DNA from: Rhea pennata
Taxonomy: Eukaryota; Chordata; Aves; Rheiformes; Rheidae
Assembly (NCBI RefSeq): GCF_028389875.1
Contig: NC_084668.1
Location: 19,301,993-19,365,992, forward strand
Length of the DNA stretch: 64,000 nucleotides
Reading direction: 5' to 3'
The position numbers and the translations under genes are program-made. Positions 1 through 25,700 of the stretch are shown here, piece after piece; within the stretch, counting starts at the first letter, position 1; the number at the start of each line of letters is the position of its first letter. The notes beneath the pieces were generated by a model. It saw nothing but the letters and a program-made list of their open reading frames with translations. It ran no database searches and was not told the DNA's origin.

Positions 1-13013
<13,013 letters not shown>

Positions 13014-13019
<6 letters not shown>

Positions 13020-13240
13020 TTTCCTGCTGTATTCCAAAAGAATGCAAATTCTCTCTTCTGGGTGTTGGTCAGCGGATCTAGGAAAAGAGTTTGAAAAAGC
13101 AGTGTCTGTTTTCACAGTCAGAGGCCAAACCTCTGGCAGACTTTTTTTTTCCCTACATACTCTTGAAAACTGTGCCAAATTTCAGAGGGTTTTCATAAAA
13201 TTAGAAACAGACTTTCAGGGAAGTCTTGGACCAGAAGTGG
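13014..13240 (-). CDS. FAP: FAP exon 1: 5' leader and first two codons (coding 13014-13019)
   Basis: The ATG is at 13019-13017, followed by AAG and a donor reading GTCTGT. The coding part is only Met-Lys, as in DPP4-family genes. The 5' end at about 13240 is inferred from a TATA-like element at 13266-13273, not seen directly. Confidence 0.72.
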
Positions 13241-13265
13241 ACTGTGGGTGGCTATAGGGGTGGTG

Positions 13266-13273
13266 ATTATATA
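13266..13273 (-). promoter_or_regulatory. TATA-like element of FAP
   Basis: The minus strand reads TATATAAT about 250 bp upstream of the FAP start codon. With normal spacing, transcription would begin near 13240 and give a leader of about 220 nt. No CpG island overlaps it, so this appears to be a tissue-restricted TATA promoter. Confidence 0.5.
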
Positions 13274-13869
13274 CTTCCCGTCAATGTAAGCTGTAACCAA
13301 CATCTGCTTACACTAACTTAAGAGTTTTATGACTCAACAGTTACTTGATATGTACTGTTTTTCTTTTGAAAGTATTTATGCTTTTTTTTGGGGGGGGGTG
13401 CAATCCTCACATTTTCAGGCTGCGTTCATGACTTCTTTATAAACAGAGAAATTTGAAGTATACCTTTATTGTTGTTTATATATAATTACTGAATGTTTAG
13501 TTTCTGAGATAATGGTAGCATAAAAATGCAAAGCAGAAAGTGGAAAAACAAATCATTTAACATCTTCCACAAGTGAAGAAAATTACTTTTTTCCTCAGAA
13601 AACAATAAACTTGCATGGACTACGTAACACTCAATCTGAGTATCTACGGGCCCAGCACACATTCTGAAACATAGTGCTGTATGTATTTTACCTAGCTCGC
13701 TGAAATGAGGTCAGTTGAAAACACTGATTTCTCTTGAGACCTCAGTATCAAGTTACATAAGAGAATTCTTAGTCGACAGAAAAACGCTCGGAAAGGGAGG
13801 CAAAAGTATGCTGTGTTCACTAGACTGACTTTATTCAAATGTTCTTACTACTGATCTGCCCCAGAGTTG

Positions 13870-14120
13870 CTCACGGAAGCGCAAGGAAAAGATCAAAACG
13901 CTGATGCGGACCGAATCCTCCCTTCTCGTACCGTTCAGCCGTCCGCAGGGGGCGGGAACAGCCCAGGCCGAGCCGCCGCGCGCCGCGCCGCGGCGGGGGA
14001 GGGGTAACGGTCGGCCGCGCGGCCCCGAGCGCACGCGCTGCCCCCTGGCGGCCGCGCCCGCCGCCGCCTCCCCGCCGACCCCAACGGGCGCCGGGCGCGA
14101 CTGAGGTGGCCACCGCGGTC
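13870..14120. promoter_or_regulatory. Orphan CpG island
   Basis: Very CpG-dense sequence of about 250 bp, with repeated CGCG, GCGGCC and GGCGGG words. It lies 0.6-0.85 kb upstream of the proposed FAP start and does not include it. Short open frames on both strands are compositional. It may be an alternative FAP promoter, the start of a noncoding RNA, or an insulator. Confidence 0.8.
14036..14054 (-). promoter_or_regulatory. CTCF-like binding motif
   Basis: The minus strand reads CGGCCGCCAGGGGGCAGCG. This fits the published CTCF consensus YGRCCASYAGRKGGCRSYV at 18 of 19 positions, counted by hand. It lies inside the orphan CpG island. Confidence 0.7.
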
Positions 14121-17100
14121 ACCTCACGCTGCTGCCGGCATCGCCAGAATTCGTGGAAACCAACCCGAAACACAGAAGGGCAATGCGATGTGCCTCTCTG
14201 AGGCTGAGGGACGAACTGGGGAAAGCAGAAGCGTTTTAGGTGTTTTGAGAAGTCTGTGCCAAACAGATTGGCAATTCAAATTAGGCAACATTGGGTATGG
14301 TGGCAGCACCATTGGGCTCGTTTCCCCACTACTCCTTGCTCATCCCAGCACACCTCATGCTTTCAATGTTCATGCTGTTGCTCTGTGCTAGCAGGCCACC
14401 CCACATAGCCCACGACACATAGCAGATGGATAGCGATGCCCTGGTCTCAGAAGGATGCCTGCTGAGAGGATCCTTCCACTGCTCTGCCAAAAAGCAGTAA
14501 TCATTGATTACCTGAGCATGAGGCTGAAGCAGGAGCACTTCAGTTATGTTTTTAAAAAAAGAAGAAAGGTCTCACACAATTTATAGCATTCATCCAAACA
14601 CTGCTGAAAGGGAACACAAACCACGCACACTTCTATGGAGATGCTTCTCTGATCAAGAGCCTGCTCCTTTTCCAGCTATGTAAAACTGCTGATGTGGAGA
14701 TACCACCCCAGAGGCAGGGACAAGGATGGAGGCTGGGGCAGAGGATCTGCTCCACAGCTGAGCACTACCAGCCTTAGGCAGGCCTGTAGCAGGGAACGAA
14801 TGGGTTTAGGCTCTGTATCCTGTGCAGAAAGGCAGCAGGGCTGTAGCAGTTGAAGCTACAAAACAAAGCCTGTACCTCCTTACTGCTTTTAGCTTCATGA
14901 CCATTTCACCCGAAGCCTACACCAGAGGAAACTGCCATGCCTGGAGATGGCCACAGGCTTTCCCTCTGCTTGGCCTCCATCCTCACCTTGAGGTGTCAGC
15001 CAGGCCCAGCCACAGCCCTGCTCTCCCTCTCCTCCTGACAGCGAGGGCTACCCTCAGCCCTGCTGCCACGTAAACCCTTGTGGTAAACGTTATCCGCAGA
15101 AAAGGCCACAAACTGACAGAATATCCATTCACCAGGTTTGACATGAACCTCAGAGACCTGCGACAAAGCTGCAAGCTAGGCTTCGATGTTGCTTATTTTA
15201 AATCTGCAGAGTCCCTTTGTGAATCGCCTCATCTTTCTCCCTGTATCAGTCTTAAATTTGTCCTTCACTTATACCAAAAAGAAAAAATGAGACTGTGAGA
15301 CAATGAAGCCAGAACAACAATGTCTGTATGCGGCAAGTCAGGCACCAGATTTTTCAACGGAGGTAGCAAGGACTGAGTACCCAAATCTTACTGAAGTAGC
15401 AGCTGGGTGCATCATTACTCTGGCTTCTCTGAAAATTCAAAGTGTAGTAGATGGAGTAGGTTTCCTGTCACACCAAGTTGTCCATTAAAACTTGAGACTA
15501 CATTTTCCAGGGGAAAAAAAACCTCCACCATCACTGAGGGCAGTCAAGTCACCACCTTACCCCAATAGTACAGTCTGCATTTTGAGTGCTTTTGGCAGTA
15601 GTTTGACAACAGCCATTACATTAGTCTTGGTAGGGAGACTTTTGAAAAGAAATTAAAATCAATTGTCTGGACCAACCACTGATATGAAACCGTCTTATTT
15701 TCATATAAACTTATGTTCTGTCAGTTTCCCTATTTCCCCAGGCCTTGTTGCAAGAGTAAAGTTACAAAAAAGAACATTCCTGAATAAGATCATCCTTTTG
15801 ACATAAGCCAGGAAGGAAAACAGGCGGAGAAGACCAAAACACATTGTTCCTCATGCACTGTATATGCAGGGCACAATTGAGCTTAACAATAGTGTTTCCT
15901 AATGCTCCTAATGTTCCACTGCTATTCAAAATTTCCAAACCAGAGAAGTATTGTGACAAAAGAATTTCTCCATATAACTCGTGCTTCTTATTCATATTTC
16001 CAAGCTAACAAGTATTTCCTAGCATTCTGTGGTTAAGGCCATATGAATTCTCAGTAACACAATTCACAAACTCATTTTTCCTTCCATCTTTGGTTGTATC
16101 TGACAAACAGAACATTGCAAAATTGCAAATGCAGATTTTGATCAGGCTAGTCATAATTTTCCAAACATGCAGCTTTCTCTAATTAACAGATCTTTAGAGA
16201 ATGTCGCAAAGGAAATGATTCAAACTCACATGATCCAAACAACTTTGCAAAGTGACTACATGCTGCATATTTTATGTTTTTCTAATTCGGAGGTCTAATA
16301 ATTTAGGCACATGCTGTAAGAAGATTCACAAATATTGCACTGGAAGCAAAACAAAAGGTAACTGGCAGACAAACCTTACAAGTTTTGAAGATCTACTGCC
16401 CCTGTCACCTGAAATCCCTTCTCTGGGCTGTTTATACCAGTACATGTGAAGAAGCAAACAGCAGTTCTTCCAGTAGCCAAAGCTGTTCCTAGCTTCTGCA
16501 GTCACAAAACCACACAATGCAAGTTAGAAATAAAAGGGTAGGAAAGATAGAACAAAGAGGAAATCCATTGGAGAAACAGAGGAAGACACAAATTATGGAA
16601 CAGAAAAGTTTGCAAAACAGCTATGCAACTACTCTATGGTTACTATTTACATTTTCCAGATGAGGAAATGGACATTTTGTAAATGCAGGTTGTGCATGAC
16701 ATCAGACCAAAAGTAGACAGAATAATAAATACACAGCTAAAGCTGAAGCAGATGGAAATGAATGTAAATCAAAAGCTGCCTTAGTTCTTAATTAGCCACA
16801 TACATAGCTAGACAAATCCCCAGTGACTATTTGTTTTTTTTTTTTTTCCTCTTTCCACAGATGTGAACAAATAAAAGCTCTAACTGGAAAATGCAATCAG
16901 CATTTGTCATACTCACTGGAGGACTTTGAGTTCATAAAGGCAATAAATGCAGAAGTAACTAGCAAATACAAATACAGCAATTCAGCTTACTTCACACTTC
17001 CTGGATGAGCAATATAGGCACGTTTTACAACCCTGTTCAGAGACAGCAACTTAAAGTGGAAATTCCTTATCCTACAAACCAGCAGCATTCAACATTTGAG

Positions 17101-18859
17101 GTTTGTTATGCACTACGCTGAAGTGAGATTGCATAAACACTCTTTAGGCTTTGGTGACAGTGTGGCTGAGTCACATCGGGAACTGGGCGCATAACAGCAC
17201 CATACAGCTGAACTACAAGACAACCAGGCATGTTTGTGACATTGCCCTGTTCAACTCAACTGTAAGAGAACAAAGAAATCCAGTTGCATATGCTTTTGTT
17301 GCTTCAGTAGTGGAAGTACCAGAAGCTGAGTTCAGAAGATCTACTTAGCCTGGAAATTATTTGATAGGAGGAGCCAGCAGCAAACTGTATTATGACATCT
17401 CTTTACCAGGGTTTTACACTTCTAGAAAGATCTGGATAAATTACTTCAGGCACTTGAAAATGCTATGTGCAATGCATTATATTGCATTTACATTCTAAAT
17501 ATCCTAGAAGCCTTTTTTGGTTTTAAAGTATCATTCAAAGAACTACAAAAACTCCTTAAACAGAAATCCAGAAATGATTTGTTGTTCAAGAGAGACTATT
17601 CTGAGGATTAATTCTTATTATATTTCATAGCATCTTATTTATCAGATACTGAGCACATGAATAAAATACATCTTAAATCACAATCCTGTGTGATCTATCC
17701 ATCTCAAGATATTTTTAAATAGTCAGATTCTCAGATTAACGTGTAAAATTCACTCCATGCTGAACCAGCAGCTTCTAGAAGCAGCTAAAGTCTTCAGTGT
17801 TAGGCAGATACTACAGTAGAAGAAAATGATTTATCTATTTATAAGAACAATATATGTAAGAAATGGTTTAGCGTTTTAACTAATAAAGCATAATGCTAAA
17901 TAAAGAAACTGGTGATGATTTCTTATTTATCTTATGCTGCACAATACATAACAGAAGAAACAGCATTATATAAACACAGATAAAATTCGCATACACTACA
18001 AAGCATTTACAGTCCAAATTCCCACTGGTCTTCCCTGTTTCAATTCAGTTGTATCATTCAAACATCTATATTCAACAGTGTCTCATAACGTCTGTGCATG
18101 CATAATCTCTCAATTCTCATACATCTGACTTTTAAACAATCCTAAAATAGTAATTTACTGGTATAAATCACTGTTTTGGAATAATTTTTAATCCATAAGT
18201 AAACCAGAATTTTTGTAGTATATGGACATTGTAATCTACAAAACTCCCACAGAGAAAAAGTGTGCATATTTATAACTACAATCTGTTTATAAGCAGCCAT
18301 TACTGAAATGGCCTGTGTCAGTTTGGTGATTTTTGGAATATGCCACTTATCTCAGTCAGAATTGAGACTTCCCCCCCGGCACATGGTCAAGATTATAAAT
18401 ATGATAAACCTCCAGATCTGGTCCTAATGCATACCTGGAATCAAATTGATTTTATAAAATGTACAGGGTATCTTCCATTCCTATTAAAAATGTAGAGCAA
18501 GTACAGATCTAGGCATAAAAAAAGATTTTTTGCCAGGCTATATTCAAAGAAATACTTACAAGTTTTACCTGGGGCTACTCAAGTGTTTACATGCCCATGC
18601 CAATAAACACACCACTTTATCTTGAATTTGCAAAGCTTGACAGTTACAACAAACAGACCTTCTTTCCACTCTCCAGTATTTTACTTTCAAATGGAGGGGG
18701 GAGGAGGGAAATCTGTCAGTTAAATAAATAGGGAGCCATATTATGCTATTTTTGCAGTGAGAATACTAGTATCCTGTAAATTTCTAGGATGAAACTGTGG
18801 CATTATTGCTGTCAAAATACTTACAGTGAGAGAGAATAAAAATCATAGTTGGCAAAGGT

Positions 18860-19596
18860 TATTCATTATAGCCATTTATTGGAGAAATACATGTATATCC
18901 ATTGTTTAACAGTCCTATGAAACTAACATACATAAGTTAAACATGGCATTGTGCTTCTTAGATATTAAAACAATCAATTTCAAGTTGACTTAAAGGAGTG
19001 ATTTTTGAAACATCTTTTAATGAAAACTTCATTTTGATCTGTAAAAACAGCTAATCTTTAGCTAACAGCTAAAGATAAGATGGGAGAGAAATCAGCCATG
19101 GAAATAGTCAACAATGATTCAGAAACAAATCAACAGTGATTCACAAATAACGCTCAGCTGATCTATTCTCTTTACTCAGCTCCTCTTTTAAGACAACTGA
19201 TCTTCAAAGAGGTTGCAGCAGAAAAATGGAAAATCACCACCATGAACAAGTCCAAAGATGTCTCTTACATTCTGTGCTGAGTCACTGTTCGCCTAATATA
19301 TTTCTGCCAGTATTGTCACTCCATTCAGTGCTCTATTGAGTAGAGAGGGGAGTTTGTTCCATGGATACACACCATTGCAGTCTACGTGGTCTTATTCTTT
19401 GTCTTGGAGCATCACTGCAAATGAGTGCAGACAGTGTCCACTTGCCTTAGTTTTTCTCCTCCCTTAGGTCTTTTTTCCCCTCCTCCTCAAGCTCAGACTT
19501 TCAGTTTTTAATGTGCAGTCCTCACTATATGGGACAGGAGCTTCTAATCAGCAGTCAGAAAAACAGAAGGAAAGCAAAAGCCCTTTTTCAGAGTCC
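18860..19596 (-). other. IFIH1: IFIH1 3' untranslated region (proposed)
   Basis: The region follows the stop codon at 19599-19597. Possible poly(A) signals on the minus strand are ATTAAA at 19512-19507 and 19021-19016, and AATAAA at 18880-18875. The last, the canonical form, would give a 3' UTR of about 0.73 kb. Which signal is used cannot be told. Confidence 0.5.
18875..18880 (-). terminator. Poly(A) signal AATAAA, candidate for IFIH1
   Basis: This is the first canonical AATAAA downstream of the IFIH1 stop codon on the minus strand, about 720 nt away. Confidence 0.45.
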
Positions 19597-19779
19597 TTAA
19601 TCTTCATCACTTGAAGGACAATGCCCTGCATAATCAAAACCAGGGAACCTGACTAGCAGTTCTCCCCATTTCTTAAAAATTTGCTTTGTTGTTTTCTTGT
19701 CTTCAAATACAACCACAAAATTTTTAATCTTTAGACAAGGCAGGTCAAGACCTCGGTGAACCATCATATTTCCCCAAGC
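19597..19779 (-). CDS. IFIH1: IFIH1 exon 16: end of C-terminal domain and stop
   Basis: The 183 coding bases encode residues 945-1004 ([20 protein letters not shown] to CPSSDED) and TAA. The last residues SDED match the end of human MDA5. Acceptor CTGTAG. Confidence 0.96.
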   Translation of the reverse strand, partial: AWGNMMVHRGLDLPCLKIKNFVVVFEDKKTTKQIFKKWGELLVRFPGFDYAGHCPSSDED

Positions 19780-22700
19780 CTACAGATGTAAAGAAATTAC
19801 ATTTTAGATAAAACAGACAGTATTATTAAACAAATAAAGAACTAAAGAAACAAACAACAATAAAAAATAAAAACAAGGAAAAGATTCTTCCTTACTTGTC
19901 CACAGTCTTTACATGTAATTTCTCTATTTGTCTGGTCATCAGCATATTTATCTTGCAATGTCTTATTTTCTCTGATATGGTAAAGGCTTCTAAAAACAAA
20001 CAGAAAGCACAAATCAATACATTGGTCTTTCTGTGCTACAGATGGCCTTTAAGACAGTGACTACAACTGCTGAAGTCAGACACACAGCAATGACTATTGT
20101 GCACATTCAGGAGTTGGAGAAAATGCAGGGTGGTATTTCATGCTCCTAAGTAAGAGGATGAGATAAAGTTGCACTCCACATCTTCTCTGGTAGCATTTTA
20201 GGCTATATAAAGCCTGTATATCTTATGTCCTCCCCCACCACATAGGGAATAAATCTAGCTTTTTTTTCAGGTGCCACAGAACAAAGAAATGATACCTGCA
20301 AACTAGAAGTTCTCTTTCTACTCCATGTAGTCCAACCTCATCCTAACAGAATCATCTGATTCTGACTATCCAGAGCTGCAGAGTACATGCACATTCTTGT
20401 ACCATTTTGTTTAGGGAGTACTTGATGCTGAGACTTGCTAGGGTCTGAACCATACTGAATGGTTATAAGGATTATCATATAGTTTGGATGGACTGATTAC
20501 ATTAAGCAAACAAGAAAATTTCACAGTTAAAACGGTCTATTTATGGTTGCAGCTCATTTTCCTTTTCCATAATGTATGAGTACTAATTTCTCATTAACTC
20601 TTCAGAAAGTTTTTAAAATTGTATCAGTGATGTGTCTCAATGAAAGAACTCTGGAGGATAGTAACTTGGCAGGGCAGAGTCCACTATATAACTAGCAAAG
20701 CATGACTTATCTGTAATGTACAATCCATTACAAATTTATTACACTGAACAAATGCAAAAGTTGAACTAAAATATTTTCTTAGTCTGTTAATTTGCATTAT
20801 GAAAGGTAAAAGTCACCTCCTTGCACTCTGAAACTGCGAAGTTAAACATTGCTCAACACAGGTGAATGTTTACTAAACTAGGTGGCATGGCCTCTCTTGC
20901 AATAGAGACAAGAAAGAGCAAGAGCACACTGGGAGGTGGGTCACTGGAATTAACATTCTCTAAGCACACAATTGTCAGTGCTTGGTGCATGCCAGTATAT
21001 TGCTCATGAGTCATTGGTCACGGCTCAAACTTTTATCCTGGTTCAGTTACAGGTTTATGTAAATGGATCTCTTTGCACCGGGTAACTGGTGTTCAGCTTT
21101 GGTTGCTGTTGCACTGTGGAAAAAATATCAAGTGACCTGGTTAGTATTATCACAGGAACTTTATCTTTTCCCAAAGTTTCAGTCTCTAGTGAACTGGAAA
21201 TTAAGGGTTAAAAACACCATTCCTTCAAACTCATTAATTGTGAACTCCATAGATCTTAGGACGTGACAACACTGGAGTAATTCGCCCCCCCCCCCCCCCC
21301 CCCGCCCACACACACACACACACACACACAGTGCCTTGAGTGTTACAGGCCCCATACAGCCTCATTGAAAAGAAAATTATTTCTGCCTGAAAGAGATACA
21401 GTAGTTCATAAACACTTACTGGAAATCTTTTTTCACACTGACATGATGCATGTTTTCAATAACTTGTATATCTTCTCCTGAACATACCAACTTGCAGCAA
21501 TTTTTGCATAAGAATTTTATTAGTGAAGGTCTTTTCGTGTATGTCTTACATTGATCTCTCCTTGTCTTCATTTTTTTTTCCATTATACTTTGCAACTGGA
21601 AGGTCTGAATCTAGAAACAGATCAATAAAAGCACCGTAACATTCCAGTGGAATGATAGTAGCAGATCAATAGAGATTTGTTTTCATAAACCCTAGAGCCT
21701 AAAAAGTAGAACTTATCCTGAAAAATTAAAAGAATATTTTCAAATTAAAATAAATTCTAATAATAAATTAGTAATTATTTTAATAAGGTATGTCTTCTAA
21801 AGGAAGAAAGAGGTATTAATGAAAAGTAATTATTTTTCTCTTTCAGTTTTTACCGAGTTCATCGACAACACCACTTCTGGTCAATTCCCCCCAATTGTAC
21901 GTTTTCACCCCTATCAATAGCAAAACAGACATTTCTAAAGGTTCAGAAAACACAAATTATACAATTAATATTGGCAGAAGAATCCAAGGCCAGATGTAGT
22001 AGCTAATATTTTAAATTTTCTTCCCCAAGCAGGTTTTCAAGTAGAAAGTATTCTTTACAATATAAACAAGCTCTCTTTAAAAGAAAGATGCAGAGTTGCA
22101 GTAAACACCTTGTTTAAGTACTCTTTCCGTGGCATCTTCTGGACACGCTGAATCGCCTTATACATCATTTTCTCACGGAAGCTATTAACATCCTCACGTT
22201 CAACTGCTCCTGAGTTGCTTGAAGCCACAAGTGCATAGGTGCTCTCATCAGCTCGAGCTCGACCACGGGCCTACAATTTACAAGGAATACAACATAAAAG
22301 CATTATGTTCCCTGAAATACCACATAATATGTTTTCAAGGTTGAAAAGACTTGTGATTAGCACAAAATATTTAAAGCAGAAAATTTATTCTGCCAATAAA
22401 AAATAAGCATGCACTTAACCATCTCAAATGTGCTCACAAATTAGATGAGAACATGGATGAACTGTTATTCTGATATGTCATTATCTCTTTTTATCTGTCT
22501 TTATTAATTTAGATACCTGATTTATTACAGAGACTGGATAGTGTTCCTGATACATCAAGGAAAAAATGCATGTCTGGTGGTCATAAAGCAATGAACATAA
22601 CACCAGCTGATCATAAGCTGGAAATACTACTGCAATAGAAAATACAGTGGTGTGAGAGGGAAATGAGATAGAAGTCCATCTTTTTCCCATTGAGAAAGGA

Positions 22701-25700
22701 TAGAAAATCAGTTTCAACCACTCCTCCGATCACATTCTCATACCTTTTCTGGACAAAGCATAATACAGCTTATTAGTTGTTATGAGCCTGAACGAACATT
22801 TACTTCTGTGAGTAATATTATGTTGCATGCTGACTGAGGATGACCCCTAGAAATGAACCTTGTTAACAAGAACATTTTCTTATCATGTATGCAAGTGCTC
22901 CAAGATTAGCTGCAAAGTCTAGGTATATGATTCACCATTTACATAGTCCAAAATAAGTTAGATGAGCAGTAAACTCATACCTGCAACATAGCAATTTCAT
23001 TGGTGACAAGGCCATAGCGAATAACAATGTTACACTCCTTGATGTCCAAGCCTTCCTCAGCTACAGTAGTAGCAATGAGTAAGTTTACACTTCCATCTCG
23101 GAATTTACCAATGACTTCCCTCTGCTCATTCTGTAAATTAAAGCAAATCAGGATAGTAACTTTCAGTATTAGTTTCTGACACTAGTTTCTTACAATTAAT
23201 ATGCTTAAGGAATTATAGCTCAAGTTTTCAGAGCAGAGTACCAAATGTTAGTGGCTTAAATAGCTGTATTTAAGCATCTTTCAAGATTACAAACAACAAG
23301 GGATCCCTACTTGAAAAAATAGATGTTCAGCATCTTTTTGAGGGATGAGAGGGCAAAAGCCTTTCTTTTTAAGGTAACTGAGCTTAAGCAGTGAAGATCT
23401 GAAACTTTTCATTTGATAACCTCATTTCATTGTCATGGGGAGGTTTGGTAATAAGTTTTTTGTTCTATCATTAGCAAGTTCTTTAAGTAGTTATTCAGAG
23501 GTTTTAAATTTCTATCACTTCTGTAACTTCAGCTTTAAGTACAGATTTCAGCACTTCCAACTCAGGATCCACAGCACTTAATTACCCATAACAACTTCAT
23601 TTTGTTGCCAAGACTGCTGTGTGGAGTACCAAAAAAACCATAGTGATGACACTTTAAAATATCCAGATAATTCAGGAGTACAGGCTCTGGATACTTTTAA
23701 CAGCTTGAGCACAGGAACATGACATCTTTTGAACTGTGGACAGAAAGTTCCTGTTTGTTACATTCAGTTTTGAAATCTGGAGGTTATTGCTTTGTACAAT
23801 GTGATACACAAATGAAAGAATAAATTTTAATACAAAACAAGCATCTTTGAGAAAACAATGCCTTTTTTAAAAAACTGAGAGCAGATGAAGTAAATGGACT
23901 CTGTTTAGCATTAACCTACATTTTTATTTAAATGCTGAAATGGTAACTTCATGGGGAGTTAAAAGTAGAAGAGAAGTGATACTGGAGTACTGAATTTTGA
24001 AAGCTGTTTGATTTGAAGCTACCAGACAATAGGGAGATGCTGTGTGAGAAGTCAGCACAATGGTATGAGACACTGAGATTGCTGAGTGAATAACAAATTT
24101 CATTGTGAATTCTGGCAAATTCTCATTTGAGGATTATGTGTCAGTGTAAAGCATGGACGTAAGTTGGTATAAATTGATTAAGCAGCAATATCAGAAAATG
24201 ACAGACATTAACACTTCAATTCATTTTATCTTTCAATTCAGCAACTAAAATATAATTAGAATTACTACTGTCTCAATAAATATGAACTCTTAGCACATTT
24301 TTTGCTACCATTTTGTTTTCCTCCTATGTCTCACTATCTCACTACAACTTGTAACCCTTTTGACTATATACTCCTCTTGGAGATGACTGCTTGTTAGTCT
24401 CATAGAATCTAAGCAACAAAAAAAGTTTGTTTCTTGTGGAAATAGAATTATTAAGATGCTGTTATTTTTAATAAATTTAGCTTATCATGATAAGTTGGTG
24501 GAAAGTAGGAGACCAGAACACCGGGTTCTGAATTTCTTTTTTCTTCCTAGCATTAAAACAAGCTCTTTCCTCAAAATGTGTATAAAATTAACACTGTAGT
24601 GCATAGTTCTATACCTGAGTCATAGCTTTAGTTTCACTGTTGTTTCCAGCACCAATAAGATAATGGGCCTTAATTCCCACTTCTTCAAATTTTTTGTTAT
24701 CTTTAATCCACTGGAACAGAGCAAAAGCACTTTGCCGGGTCTTTGTGAAAATAATTCCTCTTGGTTCATCAGTCTTCGTGAACTCCTCCATTAAGGTGTC
24801 GCGCAACTTTGTTAGTGTCTCATTTTCATATTCAGGTTTTCCAGACAACTCTTTCAGCTGTTTCTTTTTTGCTTTAAAAATAACAAATGTAGTTAAAAAA
24901 AAAAAAAAAAGCAACCCTGTAAAATAAAAGCTCTAGAAAATCAAAAAAGAGCAGCAGCTTTCTGTATAATCCTCCCCATATAGCTAATTCACACTCAGTA
25001 GGAAGAGCTATGGTATATCAGTTTATTTTTCAAGTTAGTTTATATTCTTCAAAAGCACACTAATCAAAATAAATCACCACAATATTTTACCATATGCTTT
25101 TGCTATACTCCATGGTCAGTATAGGGAAAATACCCTCTTTCTAGATACCAAGGGAAGGAGGCACCATCCATGAGCCATATGGCATGGGACTAATCCTGCC
25201 CTGTGGGCAGTAAGGGGAAAAAAAGAGGGAAAGATGATTAGTGTGTAAAAGACTGAATGAATCACAGTTACAAAGGGAATGCTTTGAGAAAAGGGCAGCT
25301 AACTTTGGCCTCTGCTATTTAATCTTCTTTTTACTTCTCTTACAAACTGCTCTTTATTTGGAGCTTACTCAGGGACACACTCCCTTTTCTTAGTAACATA
25401 CTAACAAACTTTGATAGTAGTAGTCAGTTGAATAACCATTATTCCACATTGCTTTTGTCTTCCAGTTGCTCAGCTTACTGTCCCTCAGGAGTGACTACTG
25501 CATGGAAGGGACTATCTATCAAAGTGTCTCTCAGAAACACTTCAACAGAGAAAAGCAGGCAAAATTAGTACTTATCAGCCAAAAGGAAGTGCTCTTGGGA
25601 CAAAGTTGAAGATCTTCTATTATACACTGGGACACGATTACACTGATTTAGTTTGATGTAGTCCTTACCATATGAACTGGGACATCCAAACATTGTCATA

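Larger units (their letters stand above)
13274..18860. other. FAP-IFIH1 intergenic region
   Basis: The interval lies between the proposed FAP promoter and the 3' end of IFIH1. It contains a CpG island at 13870-14120 with a CTCF-like motif, a G9 run at 13390-13398, a moderately GC-rich stretch to about 15.1 kb, and then AT-rich sequence. No exon of a known gene was recognised. Confidence 0.75.

Noticed and set aside
13831-14173. Short open frames in the orphan CpG island
   Set aside because: They occur on both strands with the usual low-complexity composition and no similarity.
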